From Nanobdellota archaeon (GTDB lineage: Archaea; Nanobdellota; Nanobdellia; Parvarchaeales; Parvarchaeaceae): 32,857 nt of DNA. Position numbers and translations under genes: made by a program. Shown piece by piece: positions 27,037 through 32,857 of the stretch. The notes under the pieces were generated by a model. The model had not been told where the DNA came from, did not search any database, and saw only the letters and a program-made list of their open reading frames with translations. Within the stretch, counting starts at the first letter, position 1; every line of letters begins with the position of its first letter. The DNA lies in NCBI GenBank assembly GCA_021817165.1, contig JAKAVT010000008.1, forward strand, positions 1-32,857, written 5' to 3'.

Positions 27037-27762
27037 TCAAAATACCGGCTTTACGTTTTTACCATTTCCTTTGTTCATGCCATAATCAATCGAATTAAAC
27101 ATGTCCATAAAATCGGTAATTTCGATGGCCCTGCCGTAAAATGCTACTGCAATCCGATATCTATCGTTTAAAGAAAAGAGGTTAAAATCCGTATAGACTT
27201 TAGGATCATGGCCAATTTTTAACGTTTTTTTATAAAGGACGGCTTTCGCCTTCCTTGGATCCATCTCTTTTTTGAAGTTGTATGAAAATATATGGGAGTA
27301 ATTCGCATTTATAGAATGAATGTAATCCAGTTTTGGAAGCCTAGTTGAAGGATCCAGTTCATCCTTCATTATTTTATTTCTAGCGTTTATCATGCTGCCG
27401 TATTTTTCTCCCCATACGCTTCTTGCACAGCTGTCTTTTCCGGAATCAAACGCCGTGTATACCCCTTCTAACTCGTAATCCTTCATTTTTTGAAGTTCTT
27501 TATAGGCATCGGTTATTAAGCCTGCCAATCCCTTTTCGATAGAATTAAAGTATCGTATATAACTTGTGAAAAAAGGAAGAGTTTTCCGGTTTACAACGTT
27601 TTTATACACTCCCTTGTCTCCACTCTTTGTGTGGAAGTTAAGCAGTGATTCTGTCATTACCGGTCCAGTTCTGGAAAGCAGTTTATACAGGCTTGAATTT
27701 GCATTTATGTTCTCATAGGTTTCAAGAGCGGGCTCTTCTCTCTTGGGAAACAAGATTCTCAT
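27037..27762 (-). CDS. hypothetical protein
   Basis: 241 aa; begins 6 nt after the upstream ORF stop; no family recognised. Confidence 0.65.
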   Translation of the reverse strand: MRILFPKREEPALETYENINANSSLYKLLSRTGPVMTESLLNFHTKSGDKGVYKNVVNRKTLPFFTSYIRYFNSIEKGLAGLITDAYKELQKMKDYELEGVYTAFDSGKDSCARSVWGEKYGSMINARNKIMKDELDPSTRLPKLDYIHSINANYSHIFSYNFKKEMDPRKAKAVLYKKTLKIGHDPKVYTDFNLFSLNDRYRIAVAFYGRAIEITDFMDMFNSIDYGMNKGNGKNVKPVF

Positions 27763-27768
27763 ATATAA

Positions 27769-28677
27769 TTACTTTATTCTAAATCCAGGATAAAGTGCTC
27801 TGTATTTTTCGTTGTATTTATTTATTAACGCCTTTTGCTTGAATTCTGCCCACTTGATGCTGTGATTGATGGATTTTATTCTGTGCTGGTCGGATGAGAA
27901 AAAGGGTGATTTTACGTCTTGTTTGTTGATTGGATTGATAAACCCGACTTTTACTTCCATGTTTTCATTCCAATAAATGATTATGTTATCTAGATAAAGG
28001 TTATTGTGAGACAGACCGTTCTGATTGACATAACTTACGGCATCGTTTATTTGCTTTTTTATATCTTCAAGTTCGTCTTTTCTCTTGTTGTAAGTGTCTA
28101 TCCTTATTCTGTACTCCTTCAGATATTTTTCGCCGAATGCGAGCCGTTTGATTCCCTTTTTAAGTATAAAATTATTAAGCTCATCCCTGGAAATCAGGTC
28201 TTGAAGCGAAGTTAACCTTCTGATTTTCTCAGCCACAAGCTTTTCATCCCAGATGTTGCAGTTGTCAATGTAATCGCGCAAGGAAACCATTCTGGGGATA
28301 TAACTTCTTAGCTCTTCTCCATTAAAAGGCTGGTGTACGTACCCTACCCTTTTAGCGGAATCATCTACTATCAATGCGACTGGCTTAGGGAAATTCTCTG
28401 GCCTAGCGTTATAAAGATCGTTCAACAATTTATATTGCCTTGCAAAATAATCGTCAAAAAACCCAGTATTGTAAAGGTTATTAAACTGTATGTACTCCAG
28501 ACTTTTTACCTTTGGGTATTTATCCGTTGCGTACCTTTCATTTACTATCAGCCCTGCATCATTAAAGTAATCTGAATTCCTTACAAATTCCTTTTTCAAA
28601 GTAGGGTTGCCATCCGAATCGTTCTTGTAAGGCAGGCTTTTCAGCAATTTTTCAATCTCAGATAGTTTCTTTGACAT
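27769..28677 (-). CDS. predicted protein kinase-like fold protein (probable pseudokinase)
   Basis: FPKPVALIVDDSAKRVGYVHQPFNGEELRSYI resembles kinase beta4-hinge; NGLSHNNLYLDNIIIYWNENMEVKVGFINP aligns with HxDLxxxN...DFG/IDP with both Asp replaced by Asn. CDS is certain to about 0.75, fold assignment about 0.55. Confidence 0.55.
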   Translation of the reverse strand: MSKKLSEIEKLLKSLPYKNDSDGNPTLKKEFVRNSDYFNDAGLIVNERYATDKYPKVKSLEYIQFNNLYNTGFFDDYFARQYKLLNDLYNARPENFPKPVALIVDDSAKRVGYVHQPFNGEELRSYIPRMVSLRDYIDNCNIWDEKLVAEKIRRLTSLQDLISRDELNNFILKKGIKRLAFGEKYLKEYRIRIDTYNKRKDELEDIKKQINDAVSYVNQNGLSHNNLYLDNIIIYWNENMEVKVGFINPINKQDVKSPFFSSDQHRIKSINHSIKWAEFKQKALINKYNEKYRALYPGFRIK

Positions 28678-28740
28678 ATTCTTATTTTAATTACTATCTA
28701 ATTATAAAATTATTAGTATAAATAGTTAACGTCCTAGCAT

Positions 28741-29256
28741 TTAACTAAAATAAGAGACACTTTTGTAATCGGCTAACCTGATGCTAGTGGCGGCAATCAG
28801 TTTCCGCAACGTTTCATTGTCCATGCTTTTTATGACATCGTAGTTAAGGTATACCTTATAGTTATCGGAAGATATCCGTTTCATGTATGCTGCAGGTATT
28901 ACCTTTCCATTTAGTTTTATGCCAAAATATTCTTTGCCATAATCATCGTATCTTGTTCTATAGATTCCTTCCATGTAAAAGAGCGGGAAACTGTCCTTCA
29001 TTTCATTACTGCTATAATTCGGCATTCCACCGCTCTTTATGACGTAATCGCCTGGCTTCGCAGGGAACTTTGACTCTTCTTTTCTTTTTCTTACAGATTC
29101 GATCTTTATGCTTTTGAAGTAATCCGATAAATCATCATAAGGGAATTTCAGTATCTTTTCTGGATCCTCATCCTTGAAATCCGCAAGGATGCCATCCAAA
29201 TCCTTCCTCAATTTATCCAGTCCAATAAACGTACTAGTTGCATTCTTTTTAAACAT
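28741..29256 (-). CDS. hypothetical protein
   Basis: 171 aa ORF; same-strand cluster; no family recognised. Confidence 0.6.
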   Translation of the reverse strand: MFKKNATSTFIGLDKLRKDLDGILADFKDEDPEKILKFPYDDLSDYFKSIKIESVRKRKEESKFPAKPGDYVIKSGGMPNYSSNEMKDSFPLFYMEGIYRTRYDDYGKEYFGIKLNGKVIPAAYMKRISSDNYKVYLNYDVIKSMDNETLRKLIAATSIRLADYKSVSYFS

Positions 29257-29308
29257 GCTTTTTAAAGAAGCTTAATCTTATAAAAGCCTTTTCATTTTCA
29301 AAACGGGA

Positions 29309-29626
29309 TTAATCCATTATATATTTCTTCGATATTATGCCTGCAAGCCCCAAAAAGAAAAATGACGTTCCCAACGCATATATCAGTATGGCGGGTAAGT
29401 CTGAATTATCTGAAACATTTAAAAGCTGTATCATGTAACCTGCCAAAAATATAAAATTCATAAGCAAGAACATTACAAATACTTTGACAGAATTCTTATT
29501 TAGTCTTATAAGCTGAACTGCCTTTGAGGGGTTTTTATAAAAAGCCGTTGTAAACCGTATAACCGAAACAGTTATCATTACGCCTGCAAATACGATTATA
29601 ATTGCTTCATAAAAATTGCTGCTCAT
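29309..29626 (-). CDS. small 3-TM membrane protein, module B (copy 1)
   Basis: Start at 29626 gives an ATGA overlap with the upstream gene's stop; topology matches copy 2 (30525-30830). Confidence 0.65.
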   Translation of the reverse strand: MSSNFYEAIIIVFAGVMITVSVIRFTTAFYKNPSKAVQLIRLNKNSVKVFVMFLLMNFIFLAGYMIQLLNVSDNSDLPAILIYALGTSFFFLGLAGIISKKYIMD

Positions 29627-29970
29627 ATAAACCCCAGGAAAACCCGCGACCATTCAATTATTACGTAGCTCACCATAAGATACGTAACGGTTCCTATGAG
29701 ATCTGCTGCGATCTTAATAGAATCGCTGCTAACCAATGAACCTAATGAGTAAACAATAAAGACGACGATGAACAACAAAGAAGCAAACAAAAGAACGGAA
29801 AAGTCATTCTTTGAGTTCTTTTCATTCAACGTCCACCTTACCAACGGAGATTTATCCCGTTTATGTTTATACAATACATAAATGTCAAATGCGCTTAAAA
29901 TCGAGATAACCAAGCCATTTACAACTTCAAACAGCGTCCAATAAAAATGAAAATCCCCGTATAAAGCCAT
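29623..29970 (-). CDS. small 3-TM membrane protein, module A (copy 1)
   Basis: Contains YKHKRDKSPLVRWTLNEKNSKND, shared with copy 2 (FKHRKDKAPLTSFFLNKDSAARE). Confidence 0.65.
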   Translation of the reverse strand: MALYGDFHFYWTLFEVVNGLVISILSAFDIYVLYKHKRDKSPLVRWTLNEKNSKNDFSVLLFASLLFIVVFIVYSLGSLVSSDSIKIAADLIGTVTYLMVSYVIIEWSRVFLGFI

Positions 29971-30081
29971 GGAATATGGAATTAATCCAAATATAAAAGG
30001 GTTTTTGTATTACTAATTTTGAATTAAATTTAGCTACTTTAGATAGATAATTATTTAAATAGAATTATTCAATAATAATAA

Positions 30082-30528
30082 ATGAAAAAAAGGAATAAAA
30101 AGTTAAGTCTGTTCGAAAGTAACCTCGTTCCAGTAATAGGAAAACACGTTTTTGGAAACCTTTATGACGTAGACGATTCCATCCTCAAAAGTCTCGCATA
30201 TCTTAAAGAATCGGTAATAGAAGCCGCCAGAGCCGGCAACCTTCACATAATCGACATAATGGAAAAGCAGTTCAATACAATAAACTCTCCAGACATAGGA
30301 GGAGTTTCGATAATAGCATTGATAGTCGAAAGCCACATATCGCTGCACACCTGGCCAGAAAGCAGGTACGCTACAGTAGACATCTACTCATGCGGTAACG
30401 AAAGCAACCCGTCACTTGCATTTGATTACATTGTTTCCATGCTGAAACCAAAAAGCTATAAAGTGTTCAGCGCTGACAGAAGCAATCCGGCAAGTGAAAG
30501 CGAAACGAAAGTATTCAACGATTTTTAG
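30082..30528 (+). CDS. speH: S-adenosylmethionine decarboxylase proenzyme family (SpeH-like; arginine decarboxylase specificity not excluded)
   Basis: GKHVFGNLYDVD; GVSIIALIVESHISLHTWPESRYATVDIYSCG includes the ES self-cleavage site and catalytic Cys; TATA-like ttatttaaat about 25 nt upstream. Confidence 0.92.
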   Translation: MKKRNKKLSLFESNLVPVIGKHVFGNLYDVDDSILKSLAYLKESVIEAARAGNLHIIDIMEKQFNTINSPDIGGVSIIALIVESHISLHTWPESRYATVDIYSCGNESNPSLAFDYIVSMLKPKSYKVFSADRSNPASESETKVFNDF

Positions 30529-30830
30529 GACAAAGCCATAAACAGGAAAAACAAAGTAAGGGCAGTAAATAATATAATATTGCCGTATTCCCATATTAGA
30601 GTAGTAGGGTTATTTAAAGAAACAAACGCAGTTATACCGTAATTTATAGCTAATACTAAAGTCGTCAAAAAGAAGAATACGAAAGCATACTGTTTGTACT
30701 TCTTTATATAAAACGACGATAAAAACACCGTGGGGTTTCTATTAAGCTTTTTCCTTAACATCAATACTAACAACAGCATAAGAACCCCTAAAATCAACGA
30801 GATTATGCCGTATACAAAATCTATATTCAT
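30525..30830 (-). CDS. small 3-TM membrane protein, module B (copy 2)
   Basis: Start at 30830 gives an ATGA overlap with the upstream gene's stop; NP-containing loop and K..FV.F helix as in copy 1. Confidence 0.65.
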   Translation of the reverse strand: MNIDFVYGIISLILGVLMLLLVLMLRKKLNRNPTVFLSSFYIKKYKQYAFVFFFLTTLVLAINYGITAFVSLNNPTTLIWEYGNIILFTALTLFFLFMALS

Positions 30831-31192
30831 ACAAACCTCCTGAAAAGCTTGAACCAGCGCCAAGATATATAAATCACGATAAACAATGCAAGTATCCCGA
30901 ATAAATAAGCCAGATAAAAGAAAATTTCATCAACCCCCGACAATGAAGAATAGCTGTTTAGGACCTTCTGAAGGAAGGTAAACAAGCCGGTAAAAAAAAG
31001 CATAGTTGCAGGATAAATAAACATGTTTAATTCCCTTGCAGCAGAGTCTTTGTTTAAGAAGAAGGAAGTAAGAGGTGCTTTGTCTTTTCTGTGCTTGAAA
31101 ATCGCAAAGAACGTTATTCCTGAAAACACTGAGCTTACCACCCCACCGATAAAAAGCACTGCAAATATCGCAGTGTAAGCTATATTTAACAT
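30827..31192 (-). CDS. small 3-TM membrane protein, module A (copy 2)
   Basis: 121 aa; FKHRKDKAPLTSFFLNKD loop shared with copy 1. Confidence 0.65.
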   Translation of the reverse strand: MLNIAYTAIFAVLFIGGVVSSVFSGITFFAIFKHRKDKAPLTSFFLNKDSAARELNMFIYPATMLFFTGLFTFLQKVLNSYSSLSGVDEIFFYLAYLFGILALFIVIYISWRWFKLFRRFV

Positions 31193-31240
31193 ACTATATA
31201 TTTATTATCTTTACTTATTAATATCTTTAAAGAAATGCAA

Positions 31241-31684
31241 CTATGCGTTCTTAAGAAATGAGAGTATCTCTTCTGCATGCTTATCCGGAGAAACCTTTGG
31301 ATAAATTTTCAGTATCTTTCCGTTTTCGTCTATTATAAATGTAACCCTCGATGCAATTCCGAGCAGGGATTTTATTCCGAGTTTTGTAACGACCGTTTTA
31401 TCGGAATCGCTTAACAACGTAAAGGGAATAGAATACTTACTTTTGAATTTTTTATGTGATTCTATGTTGTCAACGCTTATGCCAAATACTGGAACGCCTA
31501 AGGACTTAAAAGAGTTTATATTGTCCCTGAAACTGCATGCTTCTTTTGTACAGCCCGGGGTATCGTCTTTTGGATAAAAGTATATCACGCTTTTTTTGCC
31601 CTTTAAGTCGGAAAGAGAAACTTCTTTACCGTCATCCGCTTTCAGCCTAAAGGCTGGAAACTGCTGGCCTTCTTTAACATCCAT
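31241..31684 (-). CDS. bcp: peroxiredoxin, Bcp/PrxQ type
   Basis: VIYFYPKDDTPGCTKEACSFRD with two Cys five residues apart; FTLLSDSDKTV. Confidence 0.95.
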   Translation of the reverse strand: MDVKEGQQFPAFRLKADDGKEVSLSDLKGKKSVIYFYPKDDTPGCTKEACSFRDNINSFKSLGVPVFGISVDNIESHKKFKSKYSIPFTLLSDSDKTVVTKLGIKSLLGIASRVTFIIDENGKILKIYPKVSPDKHAEEILSFLKNA

Positions 31685-31719
31685 ATAGATATAAAGAAAA
31701 GCAGGTATATAAGTCTTAT

Positions 31720-32370
31720 ATGCCGGAATTCATTTTACTTGAACGAAATAAAGCAGAAAAGGCCATAGAAACGCTTGAAAACAAATACAAGAACGCAGGA
31801 TATTACTTGAACTTCAACGGTGCGCTGGAGCTTTTAGTCGCAGCAATACTGTCTGCACAGACAAAGGATACGGTCGTAAATGAATTGACCCCAAGTCTTT
31901 TCAAGAAATACAAAAAGATAGATGATTTTACTGCAGCTGATCCAAATGAGCTGTTAAGCTACGTAAAAAGGGTAAGTTTCGCAGAAAACAAGGTAAAGAA
32001 CATAATGAGCTGCTGTAAAATAATAAAGGACAAATACAACGGCAAAGTACCTGATAAAATGGAGGACTTGCTTTCATTGCCTGGTGTGGGAAGAAAAACT
32101 GCAAATACTGTTCTGATAAATGCATTCGGCATAGTGGAAGGTATTCCTGTAGATACCTGGGTCATAAAACTATCTTATAGGATAGGGCTTAGTAAAAGCA
32201 AAAAGCCTGATGATATAGAAAATGATCTTAAAGGTTTAGTCGATAAAAAATACTGGAAGAATTTCGCTTATGTGCTTAAGGAACATGGGCATCAAATCTG
32301 TCAGTCGATAAAACCGAAATGCGAGATCTGCCCGATAAAAGAAATATGTCCTAAGAATGGAGTAAATTAA
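31720..32370 (+). CDS. nth: endonuclease III
   Basis: LLVAAILSAQTKD; HhH LPGVGRKTANTVL (catalytic Lys); VDTWV (catalytic Asp); 4Fe-4S C-X6-C-X2-C-X5-C (CQSIKPKCEICPIKEIC). Confidence 0.94.
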   Translation: MPEFILLERNKAEKAIETLENKYKNAGYYLNFNGALELLVAAILSAQTKDTVVNELTPSLFKKYKKIDDFTAADPNELLSYVKRVSFAENKVKNIMSCCKIIKDKYNGKVPDKMEDLLSLPGVGRKTANTVLINAFGIVEGIPVDTWVIKLSYRIGLSKSKKPDDIENDLKGLVDKKYWKNFAYVLKEHGHQICQSIKPKCEICPIKEICPKNGVN

Positions 32371-32496
32371 GTGTTATTTTCACTCTATATCACGGTGAAT
32401 AAACTTAAATTGATAATTTCATCATGTAAAAGAGAGAAAAAAAGCAAAAAGTATTTATGTAAGTTATGTTCTATTATAAAATAGGGGGATGAAAAT

Positions 32497-32592
32497 ATGT
32501 CAAGCATAGTTTTGGTTGGTGCAGCGATTTTGTACTTATTGATACTTATGGCAATAATACTAAGGAACAATTCCCTTGCTTCAAAAGTTTAA
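32497..32592 (+). CDS. 31-aa single-TM small protein
   Basis: MSSIVLVGAAILYLLILMAIILRNNSLASKV; preceded by purine-rich aggggga (SD-like) and TATA-like agtatttatg about 40 nt upstream. Confidence 0.5.
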   Translation: MSSIVLVGAAILYLLILMAIILRNNSLASKV

Positions 32593-32631
32593 GGCATCGG
32601 AAAATAAGTAAGTATCATTTATTTATACGTA

Positions 32632-32857
32632 TTAAGGTCTGCTTTGGTTTGTAAATTTACCGGAGTATTTTGCCTTTCCTTTTAACTCTTCGAATACTAT
32701 CTGGCAGATTTTTGTATTCGGTTTTATGGCCAATGCTATCGGCGATAGATTAGCCATCTCCAATACTATCTTTCCCGAAGTGCCTGGCTGCATGAAACCG
32801 CTGCTTATATGTGTTAGCAGCCCTAATCTTGCAAATCTAGACCTTCCATCTATTCTG
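32632..32857 (-). CDS. dcd: dCTP deaminase, C-terminal fragment (truncated by right edge)
   Basis: Reverse-strand translation RIDGRSRFARLGLLTHISSGFMQPGTSGKIVLEMANLSPIALAIKPNTKICQIVFEELKGKAKYSGKFTNQSRP; absent from the ORF track because the start lies outside the window. Confidence 0.9.
   Translation of the reverse strand, partial: RIDGRSRFARLGLLTHISSGFMQPGTSGKIVLEMANLSPIALAIKPNTKICQIVFEELKGKAKYSGKFTNQSRP

Noticed and set aside
29309-29653. Longer start (29653) for the module B copy 1 protein, and 30863 for copy 2
   Set aside because: Internal ATGs at 29626 and 30830 give identical ATGA overlaps in both copies and alignable N-termini.
32375-32405. Imperfect hairpin ttattttcac...gtgaataa after nth, considered as a terminator or sRNA
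   Set aside because: Arms need a 2-nt bulge and the stem is AT-rich; too weak to call.
1-32857. CRISPR arrays, rRNA, tRNA, transposases, long terminal repeats
   Set aside because: Intergenic regions were inspected by eye; no regularly spaced repeats, no tRNA-like TPsiC (GTTCRANNC) plus acceptor pairing, and no transposase motifs were found.

Overview
The window is AT-rich and gene-dense, and its features are archaeal: TATA boxes placed about 25 nt before start codons, Lhr-type helicase, AlaX, SpeH-type AdoMet decarboxylase and PadR/HxlR regulators. A small-genome acidophile or DPANN/Thermoplasmata-like host is a guess only. About 35 CDS are supported. Recognisable genes include a cytochrome b with a large extracytoplasmic insertion, a DUF981-like membrane protein, HxlR plus aldo/keto reductase, an isochorismatase-fold hydrolase, a UvrD/AddA-like helicase-nuclease, two MFS transporters, a GlpA-like flavoprotein with an SRPBCC protein, AlaX, a nitrilase-family hydrolase, an Lhr helicase with a metallophosphoesterase, a methyltransferase, a DEAD-box helicase, two deoC paralogs with a nucleoside deoxyribosyltransferase-like gene, a HAD hydrolase, a PadR-ABC exporter operon, Fe/Mn SOD, SpeH, Bcp peroxiredoxin, Nth, and a truncated dCTP deaminase at the right edge. 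The most interesting regions are: (1) about 26.3-29.3 kb, a co-oriented cluster of unknown genes that includes a probable pseudokinase whose catalytic acidic residues appear replaced by amides; and (2) about 29.3-31.2 kb, two paralogous, ATGA-coupled pairs of small 3-TM proteins flanking speH. No CRISPR array, rRNA, tRNA or transposase was seen. All family calls are by eye from motifs; no searches were run.
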